Positions 27,522 to 37,244 are shown, counted from the first letter of the stretch. The stretch: 64,000 nucleotides of DNA from Sulfobacillus thermosulfidooxidans (GCF_001280565.1 NZ_LGRO01000001.1:2480001-2544000); one strand, 5' to 3'. Program-made: numbers and translations. The notes: a model not told the origin generated them from the sequence alone.

Positions 27522-27749
27522 ATGAAGAGTAAAGTGAGCGCAGGAATTTTGGCGTTATTTTTTGGATTTGTAGGCGTGCACAAATTTTATCTTGGTCAAA
27601 AGACGCAAGGAATTCTTTATATACTTTTTAGCTGGACTTTTATTCCAATGATTGTTGCTTTTATTGAAGCCATTCGCCTATTTTCCATGTCCGATGAGGA
27701 CTTTGATGCCCGGTACAATAAGGGAATGGTTGTGCAACAGCCTTTATGA
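27522..27749 (+). CDS. TM2-domain membrane protein
   Basis: A 75-residue protein with the TM2 layout: two membrane segments (about 8-25 and 30-52) joined by a short turn, with the family signature GFVGVHKFYLGQKTQGILY. CAGGAGG lies nine bases before the ATG. TM2 proteins are common and mostly of unknown function. The gene stands alone, between two minus-strand genes. Confidence 0.88.
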   Translation: MKSKVSAGILALFFGFVGVHKFYLGQKTQGILYILFSWTFIPMIVAFIEAIRLFSMSDEDFDARYNKGMVVQQPL

Positions 27750-27870
27750 GGCATGGGTGAAGATGAGAGGAAATGACTTTTCGGTAGTCCCCTCGCTCTG
27801 ACGTGCTTTGGAGATTGGATATGTGTCAAAATGCCGCAGGCGGGTATTTTAACTTTGGGATCTGTGATTT

Positions 27871-29073
27871 TCATGCTTTGGGGGGAAAGTCTGGGTCACG
27901 TGGTTTAAAACAGATTTTAATCGGTTCCCGGCCTTGGTTCTCCAAGGTGGCGAAAGCGTTTTGATAATCATCCAAGAAAAATGTGTGGGTGATGAGTTGT
28001 TCAATGGGAATAGTTGTCGTATGTAAGAGGTTTAAGGCCTGATTAAAGGTTTGGTCAGGGTTGGGACCATAGCCATACGTGCCATAAAAGGTAATGTCTT
28101 TAGACCATATCGGCGTGAAATCCCATTTCATCTCATTAGCGGCCCCTAACAGCAAGATTTGGCCTCCTGGGCGCACGCAGCTGATGGCTCCTTGTAAGGA
28201 GGATGAAGATCCGGCAGCATCAATCACGAGATCGAACCCGCGGGGACGCCACGAGGGAGTATGCCAAATGTGGGGATAGGGTGTTCCGGTGATTTCCGTT
28301 AAAGCGGGAGCGCTGAGATTAGAAACAACTTCAGCACCGAGCCGTTTTGCCCACTTTTGTTGGTGAGGATAACGGGCAACAGCCATGACCAAATCGTGGG
28401 TTAGATCCTTTTCTTGCAGCGCAAATAGAGTGAGAAGTCCAATGGTGCCGGAACCAATGACTAAAACGCGATGCACTGAAGACCATTCAATGTGGGACAA
28501 TCCATAAAGAACAATGCTTAAGGGTTCAGTCAAAACAGCCCGTTCTGGTTTCATCTCCGAAGGAACTTGGTAAACCTGATGAGAAGGAACCCACATCCGT
28601 TCGGCAAATCCGCCGGGAAAATGAGTATGAAATCCCATGAGTAGACCGATGTCGTGCTGGCCGCGGTAATAACAAAGATCGGGACGACCTTTACGGCAGG
28701 CGGGGCAGGGATTCTTTAATGCTAACGACGTACAGGATAAGGCGGGGTTGACGACAACCACCGTCCCCTTCGACCACTGAGGAGAGTCTTCGACAACACG
28801 TCCTACCACTTCATGACCTAAGACAGCCGGAAATTTTGTCAAAGGCGCTAAATAAGGAGAGCTATGTCCCAGAATCAATCCCCGATCTGATCCACAAATA
28901 CCCGCTAATAATGGGGCTATCTCCACATGAGGAGTCGATCTCGTCCAAGAAGGCTTCATCACCTCTTCGTAGTGAAGAGTACTCATGGCACCCCATGAGC
29001 GTGTCCTAGGGATCAGTTTCTGCCGTAATACATGCGGCCACGATAAATGATAATGAAGACCCATCACCGTCAT
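27871..29073 (-). CDS. Zinc-dependent alcohol dehydrogenase (MDR family)
   Basis: A 400-residue medium-chain dehydrogenase. Catalytic zinc ligands are the Cys in GICGSD and the His-Glu in GHEVVGRV. The structural-zinc loop CPACRKGRPDLC keeps three of four usual Cys, with another Cys nearby. The nucleotide site is VIGSGTIGLL. The start overlaps the upstream aldolase stop by four bases, so the two work as a pair. Oxidation or reduction of a sugar alcohol or related polyol is plausible from the pairing with a class II aldolase. About 30 residues precede the usual family start, so ATG at codon 4 is also possible. Confidence 0.85.
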   Translation of the reverse strand: MTVMGLHYHLSWPHVLRQKLIPRTRSWGAMSTLHYEEVMKPSWTRSTPHVEIAPLLAGICGSDRGLILGHSSPYLAPLTKFPAVLGHEVVGRVVEDSPQWSKGTVVVVNPALSCTSLALKNPCPACRKGRPDLCYYRGQHDIGLLMGFHTHFPGGFAERMWVPSHQVYQVPSEMKPERAVLTEPLSIVLYGLSHIEWSSVHRVLVIGSGTIGLLTLFALQEKDLTHDLVMAVARYPHQQKWAKRLGAEVVSNLSAPALTEITGTPYPHIWHTPSWRPRGFDLVIDAAGSSSSLQGAISCVRPGGQILLLGAANEMKWDFTPIWSKDITFYGTYGYGPNPDQTFNQALNLLHTTTIPIEQLITHTFFLDDYQNAFATLENQGREPIKICFKPRDPDFPPKA

Positions 29074-30191
29074 TGCATCGGAACCTGCCGAACCACACGG
29101 TCATGAACGCGGGCTAAAATTTCTTCGGGGCTATCACCGGTAATCGTTAAGCCGTGATTTTTTAATCCGATGACTGCATGGGCGGGATCATCGGCTGCTG
29201 CAAGCTGTTTAGCCACCTCATCCGCCAATTCTTTACTACCACAAGGATAGTTAAATTCTGTGGCCAAAACGCCTGGCATCCAGGCATGAATATGGATAAT
29301 CGCACCGATTTCAGGATGTTGTTGATAAATCTTCCAATGCTCAATCGCATCGACTGAGACACGCCGTGGTGTCACTGTTTCGGGAACACTTAAGTGAATA
29401 CTTTCGTCTTCAGCATCGAATCCCGTTACCAGAAGAATATCTCGGCCGATGTCATGGAGTCGGCTTTTATCCACTCCACTTGCGCTCATCCAAAAACTGT
29501 CATCGTCGTGCCGAACGCTGAGATTGCCATAACTCAGCCCACCAATACCGAACAGGCGACGCACATGGGCCATATCTTCGGGGGTGAGATATTCGTCCAT
29601 GGGGAAAGGGGCCGGAAGTAGATCCCAACTCTCGAGAATTTCTCCGGCATAAGATAGGCTATGGGTTTGTCGTGTGCCGTTCCACAAAGAGGGCCGTAAG
29701 TCAGGATGAAAGCGATTGCGGATTATGAGGTGACTGCGCATTAATGGCGCAATGCGCTCAGTGAGTTTCTGGTAACGTTGTTCAACACTATCATCTTGCG
29801 ATGACAGCAATACAGCACCTCGTTCCAGCGTTGTAATGACGAAAGAGGGATTATCGAGAGAGCCTGCGACCACAATGAGGATATTGGATAGAGACCGGAT
29901 ATGAATGGGATAAAATTGCTTCAAAAGATCGCGATGCGGATCGAGAGATGAAACAAAAGCCACACCTATGACATAAACGGCGTAATGCTGACGACGAAAC
30001 GGACGCGTCTTATCGCTCACGAGTTGGAACACGACATTGGCATTTTCGACTTGTGAGCTCAAAGTGAAACCGGCCTCAACAAGACTGTGTACTAAGCGGA
30101 TTTGAAAATCTGTGGCGGTGCGATTTTCTTGAAACGACGGGGCGAACCAAAACTGATTCAAACACGTCACACTCCTTGGAGGATAGGTCAT
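29070..30191 (-). CDS. Class II aldolase/adducin-domain protein with N-terminal extension
   Basis: A 373-residue protein whose C-terminal half (about 190-370) is a class II aldolase domain: GNLSVR, ASGVDKSRL, the metal pair in IHIHAW, and LKNHGLTITG with a further His. Fuculose- or ribulose-phosphate aldolases and epimerases share this fold. The first 190 residues are an extra domain I do not recognise. The ribosome binding site is weak. It is first in a two-gene operon with the zinc dehydrogenase. Confidence 0.78.
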   Translation of the reverse strand: MTYPPRSVTCLNQFWFAPSFQENRTATDFQIRLVHSLVEAGFTLSSQVENANVVFQLVSDKTRPFRRQHYAVYVIGVAFVSSLDPHRDLLKQFYPIHIRSLSNILIVVAGSLDNPSFVITTLERGAVLLSSQDDSVEQRYQKLTERIAPLMRSHLIIRNRFHPDLRPSLWNGTRQTHSLSYAGEILESWDLLPAPFPMDEYLTPEDMAHVRRLFGIGGLSYGNLSVRHDDDSFWMSASGVDKSRLHDIGRDILLVTGFDAEDESIHLSVPETVTPRRVSVDAIEHWKIYQQHPEIGAIIHIHAWMPGVLATEFNYPCGSKELADEVAKQLAAADDPAHAVIGLKNHGLTITGDSPEEILARVHDRVVRQVPMQ

Positions 30192-30604
30192 ATCAAGACC
30201 ATGCCACAGGGAAGTATGAGAAGATCAGGGTCAAATGCACCGTAGAATAGATTCCAAGTGGATCAATCTTTATATTCATCTTCCTAATACCTCATGTCAG
30301 GATTTATCGGATCGATTTCAAAAATGTTCAAAAGAGATGTCACCAATCTGCTATCTCCCATGTTTAAAGATGTGCATTTGGTCGTAACCGTTTGCGTGGT
30401 GAAAAGACTGTGGTCAAACATGTGTTGCTCACGGGTTGTTGATTTAGGCGGGGCAAGATTATCCAGCCCGGAGGGAAAAGAGAAGGAAACGACACATCGA
30501 GCGCCTAAAAATATCCATTATCTTTTTCTTTAAGAGTCCTGCAGGGTGAAGATGACTTCGTTATCATGAATACGGTCAGAATGAACGGGATTGCTTAATA
30601 GGTC
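30192..30604. other. Intergenic region between divergent genes
   Basis: About 410 bases with the promoters of the aldolase and hydrolase operons. A 79-codon open frame here has no binding site or similarity. Nothing else was recognised. Confidence 0.45.
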
Positions 30605-31579
30605 GTGAGAGTGATGTTTTTTTACTCTAGCGGGCTGAAAAGGTTTTTGCTTAGAATCGTTGAGGTTGGAGTGGAACAGAGACTTAACCCTTCAAAAAAA
30701 GAGAAGGACCGGTTGGGTAAAGGGAAGCGAGGGACTGGTATTAAAATATATGCGCAAGTCAGCGGCCAAGGAGATCCCGTAATTTTTTTGCCAGCTATGG
30801 GATGGACGGCGGAATCAGCGGGGCCTTTAGTCAGCGTGTTAGAGGAACGCTATCAATTTCACCGACTGGATTTGCCAGGATTTGGACGCAGTGAACCTTT
30901 TAGCAAAGTTCCGAGCTGGAAAGATTTTGCCTTATGGATTCACCGCTATTGTGAACAGCAGCAGTGGAATCAGGTTCGGATTATTGGGCATTCTCTCGGA
31001 GGTATTATGGCTTTGGCCTATGCCGATCAATTTCCTGAGCGTGTTTATCAATTAGTCCTCTTGGACGCTGGCTATCAACCCATTCCCCGGTTTCCCGAAG
31101 ATATTGCCAAGCCCTTTCGGTATTTGGTTCCTGCACTCAATTTTTTGGCATCTTGGGGAGGTATTCGGGTGTTAACGCGCTGGATTGGTGAAAGCGGCCG
31201 CGTTACCGAGGGTTCAGGACCTTCGAGTGAGGAATTGGAAAAGGCATTTCAAGAATTTGTTGAATCCCAGCATTTATTGATTACTAATGAATTACGTGAG
31301 GCCTTTTACACCGCTCATCAATTGGTCACATTCAACCCGCTCGCGATAAATTTATTGCTGGGGATCTACCGCAGCAAACCGGTTATGGCTTTTAATCGAC
31401 TTAAACCGGCTACCTTGTTAGTTGTTCCTGAACATATGACCCACTATACTCCCCTGACTCAAATTGATGAAAAGGGCTTGCCCGTGTTGCTATACGAAGT
31501 CAACAGTGGTCATTTTGTGCATTACGCGCGTCCGGAGGTTGCTCATGTGATCCGCGATTTTTTTGATCATTGGAATTGA
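30605..31579 (+). CDS. Alpha/beta hydrolase
   Basis: An alpha/beta-hydrolase fold enzyme with nucleophile elbow GHSLGG, oxyanion region FLPAMGWTAES, and a C-terminal catalytic His in NSGHFVHYARPEV. The substrate is unknown. The start is uncertain: GTG at 30605, ATG at 30614, and GTG at 30671 (after GAGGTTGGA) are all possible. The first 40 residues are unlike the family, so the latest start is attractive. Confidence 0.82.
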   Translation: MRVMFFYSSGLKRFLLRIVEVGVEQRLNPSKKEKDRLGKGKRGTGIKIYAQVSGQGDPVIFLPAMGWTAESAGPLVSVLEERYQFHRLDLPGFGRSEPFSKVPSWKDFALWIHRYCEQQQWNQVRIIGHSLGGIMALAYADQFPERVYQLVLLDAGYQPIPRFPEDIAKPFRYLVPALNFLASWGGIRVLTRWIGESGRVTEGSGPSSEELEKAFQEFVESQHLLITNELREAFYTAHQLVTFNPLAINLLLGIYRSKPVMAFNRLKPATLLVVPEHMTHYTPLTQIDEKGLPVLLYEVNSGHFVHYARPEVAHVIRDFFDHWN

Positions 31580-31750
31580 ATCATAAAAAATCGCCATTAC
31601 CTGGTGATTCTCGGATTCAGCCCCCGGCGAATAAAGATGAACGATTCGTCCGATTTGAAGCATTACTCGTCCCATACTTGATTCACTTCTAGGAACTTGT
31701 CCAGAAGTTCCATGGGCATAAACGTCGGTTCTCAAAGCGCACCGTACTTA

Positions 31751-32317
31751 TCAGGAGTGGGCATTTTGGATGATTGCGCCTGTTGTCGATACGCCTATTA
31801 GATGGGTAAAAAATCTAGGACCTTTTGACTTTCCTACACGATGAAAATACCAAAAATATCCATGCGAAACCGGCACATCCGCCACTTGACCGTTAGCAAA
31901 TGTTAGGACGATGGTCATGATGTCCGGGTGATTTGTCACCTTACCGACAACCAAGATATAGGTCTGGTCATTGAGTTCAACAGCTTGCAGCGGCGTCGTA
32001 TGGGGTTTCTTGAGAGAAAATGTCATCGTATCGACGCCACTGGGCGATTCCAATAGGCCGGCATATTCTAACGTATCCTGATTATTATAGGAAAGATAAG
32101 CATATCTCTGTCCTGAAATAGCTTTTTCGCTGATGATGTGAACATGAGAGATTGTGCCGCTAGGGGCTGCGTGACTTAAAGCGGCTTGTATTGTCTGTAT
32201 TGGAATGTTTTGTTTTCTGTGCGGTATCGTGGCTGGATGAGCCGAAGGAATAGTTCCACATCCTGCGAATATGCTTCCCGCGAGAAAGAGAGCCATTAAG
32301 TGTGGGCCTATTTTCAT
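31751..32317 (-). CDS. Putative lipoprotein of unknown function
   Basis: A 188-residue exported protein with a signal peptide ending in a lipobox, FAGC (Cys near residue 20). No family was recognised. The mature part is mainly beta-strand. GGAAGGGGCGG lies before the ATG. Confidence 0.65.
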   Translation of the reverse strand: MKIGPHLMALFLAGSIFAGCGTIPSAHPATIPHRKQNIPIQTIQAALSHAAPSGTISHVHIISEKAISGQRYAYLSYNNQDTLEYAGLLESPSGVDTMTFSLKKPHTTPLQAVELNDQTYILVVGKVTNHPDIMTIVLTFANGQVADVPVSHGYFWYFHRVGKSKGPRFFTHLIGVSTTGAIIQNAHS

Positions 32318-32951
32318 AAAGCCGCCCCTTCCAAAAATCGTTTCAGGCTGGTTGTGTTAATGGGTTGGGCATCGATCTCTTTTGAGTCAACACGAATTAT
32401 TGCATGCCAATTGTCGTGAGCCCAGAGCAAGTCAATTACATTCATGGTACCAGAAAATTAGGCGAGATGGCTGTTTGACGTGATTTCGATTCACAAATTC
32501 AAAGAAAGTTGCTAGCTCCCAGGAAATAATACACATGAACAAAAACAGATGATGGCATGTCTTATACTAACCGGCTTAGTGATAACGAGCGCTCAAAGCA
32601 ATTTCTTGTAAGTCTCGGCGACTTTAAAAAAGCAAAATACGGAACAACGCTTCTTTTCTGCTATATTCAACCATAACTGCTTAAAAATTCTGGTCAATAC
32701 TTGTTGGTTATCTTCCTATTTTTTCGTGATAACTGATGCCATTCGAGATAGGAGGTGGCAGTGGGTTTCCCTAATGCGCGGTGAATAATGACCAGAATTT
32801 AGAAAACCGCACTAGAAAAGGCGACAGATTATTCTGTACAATGAATAGCGAGGGCCATCATTACATCGCGATTGTTTCATGAGACATTTCATTCCCTTGG
32901 TAAGACATGCAGCCGCATCATGTGATATCACATCTTAAGGAGTGACAATCA
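32318..32951. other. Long leader/intergenic region before the amino acid permease
   Basis: About 630 bases with no gene. It contains the paired element at 32685-32800 and, closer to the permease, a possible -10 box TACAAT at 32837-32842. Confidence 0.45.
32685..32800 (+). repeat. 116-bp element closed by a perfect 12-bp inverted repeat
   Basis: AAATTCTGGTCA (32685-32696) pairs with TGACCAGAATTT (32789-32800). Inside are GTTATC/GATAAC, TGCCA/TGGCA and GGG/CCC stems, so the transcript could fold as a multi-arm junction. It lies about 150 bases before the permease start. A structured leader RNA and a small non-autonomous mobile element are both possible; it matches no riboswitch class I can recall. 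Confidence 0.4.
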
Positions 32952-34499
32952 ATGAATAGTCTCAAACGAGATCTCGATTTGAAAGATCTCATTATCATTG
33001 GTATTGCCGGTGCTGTCGGTACCGGCGTGTTGTTTTCTACGGCGGGTATGACCGCTTTAGCGGGACCGGGTGTTGTGATTGCCTGGATCGTCGGTGCTAT
33101 TATGTATCTGTTCGTTGGACTAACCTATGTCGATTTAAGTGCGCTATATCCCGAAGCAGGAGGACCGTCCCGGTACAGCCTTTATAGTTACGGGAAAATT
33201 ACCAATCTGATTAATGCATTTGCAGACTTGATATGGTATCTATTTATTCCTCCCGTGGAAGCTTTAGCGTCGGTAGAAGGCATCAATTATTTTTATCCTC
33301 ACTTAATCAATTCAGCTGGCAGCCCGACCACCTTAGGTGCCCTATTAGGGGTCGTATTGATGGTGCTCTTTTTTCCGTTTAACTATTTTGGTGTCCGTGC
33401 GTTTGCTAAATCCACGGATTTTCTTGGTGTGATAAAGCTTCTTTTATATATCTTAGTAGCTATCGGATTTATCGCTTTTGCCCATTTTTCCAACTTTACA
33501 GCATATGGCGGGATCGTGCCTTTTGGATTGGGCGGAATCTTTGCCGCAATTCCGCTAGGCATGTTTGCTTTTGGCAGTATTCGAGTCATTCCAGATTATG
33601 CGGAAGAGGTGCGGTCGCCAAAGATTATTGGCCGCGCCATTATTTGGGTCGTTTTAGGTCAAACCTTGATCTATGTCTTATTGGCCGTAGGCTTTTTGAC
33701 CTCGATTAACTGGGTGGCCTTAAAACTCCATGCGGGATCGTGGAGTGCGATTTCATCGATTGCCGGCAATCCCTTTTTAACGATCGCGAGTGGCGCCCAC
33801 ATTGGATGGCTCATCGCCTTTACCGTCGTCATCGCGATTTTGGGGCCTTTTGTGACCGGGTATATCTATCAAGGGGCAGGCACTCGAATTCTGTTAGCTA
33901 TGAGTCGGACAGGCCTCGTGAGTGCACGGATGAAAGAAATTAACCAGCATTATGCAATTCCGGTATGGGCGCTTGTCGTCTTTACGGTGGTGGGGGCGAT
34001 TGTGGCCTATATTGCTGCGCCCTTGCCCTCGATATATAACCTGATTAGCGATGCGGTCGTTGCGGGGTATTTAGGTTTTGCCGTCAATCCTGTGGTTATG
34101 TTAGCCCTGCGCAAACAAGGCCGCGAAGGCAAATTGCAGCAGAGTGGACTCGTTGCTGCCATTGCCTTTGCCTCTGCGTCGTTAATTGTCTATTGGAGCG
34201 GATGGCCTTCTGTGCCTTACGCCAGCATCTTGCTCATTGCCGCATCCCTTATTTTCGGGGTGGCCTACAAGGTCCATGAAGGGGCGAAAAATGCGATCTG
34301 GTATGTGGTCTACATTGCTTTTTTGACGGCGATGACTTATATCGGCAGCGTGGGTGCCCAAAAATGGATAAATATTGATGTGGGCAGCGTTATTGTGGTG
34401 TTAGTCAGTTTAATTGTGTTCTTGCCATGGGGGGTCGCATCTCGTCTGATGCAAATCGACGAGAACACGACGACACCGCAAATGGCGGAAATTCCTTAA
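32952..34499 (+). CDS. APC-superfamily amino acid permease
   Basis: A 515-residue secondary transporter with about 12 membrane segments. The N-terminal IIGIAGAVGTGVLFSTAGM is the conserved first helix of amino acid/polyamine/organocation carriers with its substrate-contacting glycines. PEAGGPSRYS follows the second helix. The substrate cannot be assigned. AAGGAG precedes the ATG by eight bases. It is monocistronic, with a long leader upstream. Confidence 0.88.
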   Translation: MNSLKRDLDLKDLIIIGIAGAVGTGVLFSTAGMTALAGPGVVIAWIVGAIMYLFVGLTYVDLSALYPEAGGPSRYSLYSYGKITNLINAFADLIWYLFIPPVEALASVEGINYFYPHLINSAGSPTTLGALLGVVLMVLFFPFNYFGVRAFAKSTDFLGVIKLLLYILVAIGFIAFAHFSNFTAYGGIVPFGLGGIFAAIPLGMFAFGSIRVIPDYAEEVRSPKIIGRAIIWVVLGQTLIYVLLAVGFLTSINWVALKLHAGSWSAISSIAGNPFLTIASGAHIGWLIAFTVVIAILGPFVTGYIYQGAGTRILLAMSRTGLVSARMKEINQHYAIPVWALVVFTVVGAIVAYIAAPLPSIYNLISDAVVAGYLGFAVNPVVMLALRKQGREGKLQQSGLVAAIAFASASLIVYWSGWPSVPYASILLIAASLIFGVAYKVHEGAKNAIWYVVYIAFLTAMTYIGSVGAQKWINIDVGSVIVVLVSLIVFLPWGVASRLMQIDENTTTPQMAEIP

Positions 34500-34558
34500 A
34501 CCCTTAAAGAAGATATTCCATAGCGGATATGGGGTTAGACAGAATATCTAAAGGTGAA

Positions 34559-34587
34559 AGGCAAGGACCTCTCTAATGGCCTTGTCT
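34559..34587 (+). terminator. Hairpin terminator after the permease gene
   Basis: AGGCAAGG (34559-34566) pairs with CCTTGTCT (34580-34587), with one G-U pair, followed by TTTCCC. It overlaps the last codons of the convergent ATP sulfurylase gene. Confidence 0.5.
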
Positions 34588-35730
34588 TTCCCTATGATAG
34601 TAATGGTGCAAAATTTGGGAAACTTCCTTGCGCATGAATTCTTCAGGGATCGGCTCGTCCTCATTGAGGCGTTTTCGCACCTCGGATCCCGATAGACGAA
34701 CCCAATGGACTTCATCATGGGGACAGCCCTTAGCCGAGGTCATGGCCTGACAGCGTCGACAATAGAAGGCATCATCAAAAAAGAGTGGGGTAATGCCGAG
34801 TTCCCCGGGACGAAATTGGTCAAAAATGTGATGGGCATCATAAGGGCCATAAAAATGGCCGACGCCGCCGTGATCGCGGCCAACAATAAAGTGGGTACAT
34901 CCGTAATTGCGGCGTACAATCGCATGTAAAATAGCCTCTTTGGGTCCAGCATAACGCATGGCACCGGTATAAGCCGCTAACAGTACGCGGTCTTTTCGGT
35001 ACCATTTGTCGATGACCCGTTGATACGTTTTTATGCGCACCGCGGGGGGAATATCATCATCTTTGGTCGGGCCCACCAGTGGGTGGATTAACAGTCCATC
35101 CATGATTTCTAAAGCGGTTTTTTGAATGTATTCATGAGCCCGGTGGATGGGGTTGCGTGTTTGAAATCCCACAATACGTTTCCATCCCCGCTCTGAAATA
35201 ACTCGGCGCACTTCAGAAGGCCGCCAGATAAGAGGGGCGAAAGTGAAATCGGGAATGTAATCAACGGTAATTGGCCCACCGACATACACAGGCTTTCGGC
35301 TTAATAAATAGCGGACACCGGGATGGGATAAGTCGGTGGTGTGATAAACCCACTTGGCTTCACGGCGCAAATTAGGCCGGTAAATACTCGTGACGGTCAT
35401 CCGTCCCCGTATCAAGTGGTGGCTGTCAATCAGAACAATTTCTTGATCGAGATGCAAATGCCGAGCAACTTCCTCGTCGACTGCCAAGGTGATGGGAATG
35501 GGCCAGGGACTGTCATTGGTCAGGCGCATGTCCGAACAAACGGTGAGGTAGTCAGCCTCTTCTAAAAATCCGGTCAAAGGGGCATACGCTCCCGTAGCAA
35601 TTTGATACATATCGGCAATGGTTCGATTATCGATCATAACAGGCATGAGAGATGCCAAAGAGGATCTCTCGTAGCGCTTCAACTTGTCTTCTTTCCATGG
35701 CAATAACTGAGTTCCGCTATTAAGCGTCAT
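34573..35730 (-). CDS. sat: Sulfate adenylyltransferase (ATP sulfurylase)
   Basis: A 385-residue enzyme that makes adenosine 5'-phosphosulfate (APS) from sulfate and ATP. The active site motifs are present: QTRNPIHRAHE, the GRDH region in IVGRDHGGVG, and a zinc-binding stretch CRRCQAMTSAKGCPH as in bacterial homo-oligomeric enzymes. It overlaps the sulfotransferase stop by four bases (ATGA). With APS kinase two genes upstream, it should feed PAPS synthesis and not only sulfate reduction; no reductase genes lie nearby. Confidence 0.93.
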   Translation of the reverse strand: MTLNSGTQLLPWKEDKLKRYERSSLASLMPVMIDNRTIADMYQIATGAYAPLTGFLEEADYLTVCSDMRLTNDSPWPIPITLAVDEEVARHLHLDQEIVLIDSHHLIRGRMTVTSIYRPNLRREAKWVYHTTDLSHPGVRYLLSRKPVYVGGPITVDYIPDFTFAPLIWRPSEVRRVISERGWKRIVGFQTRNPIHRAHEYIQKTALEIMDGLLIHPLVGPTKDDDIPPAVRIKTYQRVIDKWYRKDRVLLAAYTGAMRYAGPKEAILHAIVRRNYGCTHFIVGRDHGGVGHFYGPYDAHHIFDQFRPGELGITPLFFDDAFYCRRCQAMTSAKGCPHDEVHWVRLSGSEVRKRLNEDEPIPEEFMRKEVSQILHHYYHRERQGH

Positions 35731-36596
35731 GAACCTGGTCCCTCCAATAACTGCATCTTAATGAGCCGCATCCAGAAATTGAGGCGGTATTTTTGCATGG
35801 TGTGCCATGGTGTTCGTGGAATGGGAAAGGATCGAGCCAGAGCGAGAACTTCGTGGTCTGACGTGAAGTTCTGTTCACGCCAACGTAGAAGAGCATTCCA
35901 CATCTCCTGCGCTAAGGGTGAAATTTTTCCGATGATTGCAGGAGAGCTTAAACCGTGTTGACCATGGGCCAATTCTGGGCGAATGACTGGCAACGGTATT
36001 GTTTGGGTGCCGTCTCTCTCTAAAAACCGCTGTAACCGCTCAAGCTGTGTTGGAGCTTTTGGTCCCATTAAATCTTCATAAAAGAGGATGAGACGGCGGG
36101 CCTGTTGCGTGTGCAAGAGGGCTTGCGTGGTATAAAGAAGCCAGAGACTTAGAGCATGTTCTTGTGTCATATGGTCACGCCGGGAAAGAGACAGGGCAAC
36201 GTCTAGAGGATTGCGAATGCAGACGATATAGCGCGCGTTACGAACAAGCGGTTTCCAAAAAGGTAATGTGAGCGTTAATCGGGGATCTTTCCAGGTAGCT
36301 TGTGGCGAGGTGATCTGCTGAATAAAAGCCATGGCCCGCTTCTTTAACGGGAGGAGTTCTCGAGATTCTTCCCAGTGTGATCGAAAGTGTGGAGGAACAT
36401 GCCAATCGCCGCCCAAGGCGTAGAGAATTCTTCGATTAATGGTCACGAGATCGGAAGTTTCCCAATAACCCTGAGGATTATATTGATTACCTTGCCGCAA
36501 AAAATCTTCCGGTCCCGTCACGCGCCAACCGAGTTCATGACAAAGCTGAGCCGTAAGTGATGTCCCACTGCGGTGCATCCCGATGACACAAGTCAA
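35727..36596 (-). CDS. PAPS-dependent sulfotransferase family protein
   Basis: A 289-residue protein with the 5'-phosphosulfate-binding loop GMHRSGTS near the N-terminus and the 3'-phosphate-binding region CIRNPLDVALSLSRR in the middle. These are the two conserved contacts for PAPS in sulfotransferases. It is cytoplasmic. The acceptor cannot be named; a sugar, lipid or polysaccharide is possible. It sits between ATP sulfurylase and APS kinase, which supply the donor. The start codon appears to be TTG. Confidence 0.85.
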   Translation of the reverse strand: MTCVIGMHRSGTSLTAQLCHELGWRVTGPEDFLRQGNQYNPQGYWETSDLVTINRRILYALGGDWHVPPHFRSHWEESRELLPLKKRAMAFIQQITSPQATWKDPRLTLTLPFWKPLVRNARYIVCIRNPLDVALSLSRRDHMTQEHALSLWLLYTTQALLHTQQARRLILFYEDLMGPKAPTQLERLQRFLERDGTQTIPLPVIRPELAHGQHGLSSPAIIGKISPLAQEMWNALLRWREQNFTSDHEVLALARSFPIPRTPWHTMQKYRLNFWMRLIKMQLLEGPGS

Positions 36597-36677
36597 TTGC
36601 TCCGTGATACCTCCACCTCCTCCAATAAGCCTTTTGTTTATAGGGGCATTTTGCCTGTTATCAAGAGCGCCTTCATG

Positions 36678-37244
36678 TCAACACGGCCTTGGTGATATCA
36701 GAGGATAGCGCCCCTGTAAAAATTGCCAAAGAACATCTAAACTTTGTATCACGTCTAATTGGTCGGTAGGAATGCGAAGATCGGGTCGGATCGGCCGTTC
36801 GTAGGGTGAAGAAATTCCGGTAAATTCAGGGACAAGCCCTGCTTGCGCCTTTTGATAGAGCCGTTTGGGATCGCGTTGTTGGCAAATTTCTAATGGACAG
36901 TCGACATGGACTTCAATGAATTGTTCCGGTAAAAATAATTGGCGCAGCATTTGGCGATCTTTTTCAAACGGTGTAATAAAGGCGGACAGCACGATGACGC
37001 CCGCATCCACTAAAATTTTGGCCACATGTCCAGCACGGCGAATATTTTCGTGCCGATCTTGCGGAGAAAAACCCAAGTCTTGGCATAAGCCCTTTCGCAG
37101 AATATCCCCATCTAATACGGTCGTGGGATAACCTAACGTTCTTAAACGGGAAGCGAGTCCTTGCGCTAGTGTTGATTTACCAACTCCCGACAATCCCGTA
37201 AACCAAACAACAAAACGTGTATCGAACTTAGAATGACCGTCCAC
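36678..37244 (-). CDS. cysC: Adenylylsulfate (APS) kinase
   Basis: A 188-residue kinase that phosphorylates APS to PAPS. It has Walker A GLSGVGKST, DRHENIRR, the FITPFEKDR loop and EFTGISSPYERP, all typical of CysC. I prefer GTG at 37244, five bases after AAGGGGCGG, over the TTG 12 codons earlier, which has no binding site. It is the first gene of the three-gene sulfation operon. Confidence 0.92.
   Translation of the reverse strand: MDGHSKFDTRFVVWFTGLSGVGKSTLAQGLASRLRTLGYPTTVLDGDILRKGLCQDLGFSPQDRHENIRRAGHVAKILVDAGVIVLSAFITPFEKDRQMLRQLFLPEQFIEVHVDCPLEICQQRDPKRLYQKAQAGLVPEFTGISSPYERPIRPDLRIPTDQLDVIQSLDVLWQFLQGRYPLISPRPC

Noticed and set aside
30294-30533. A 79-codon plus-strand open frame before the hydrolase gene
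   Set aside because: There is no ribosome binding site and the residues show no domain or signal.
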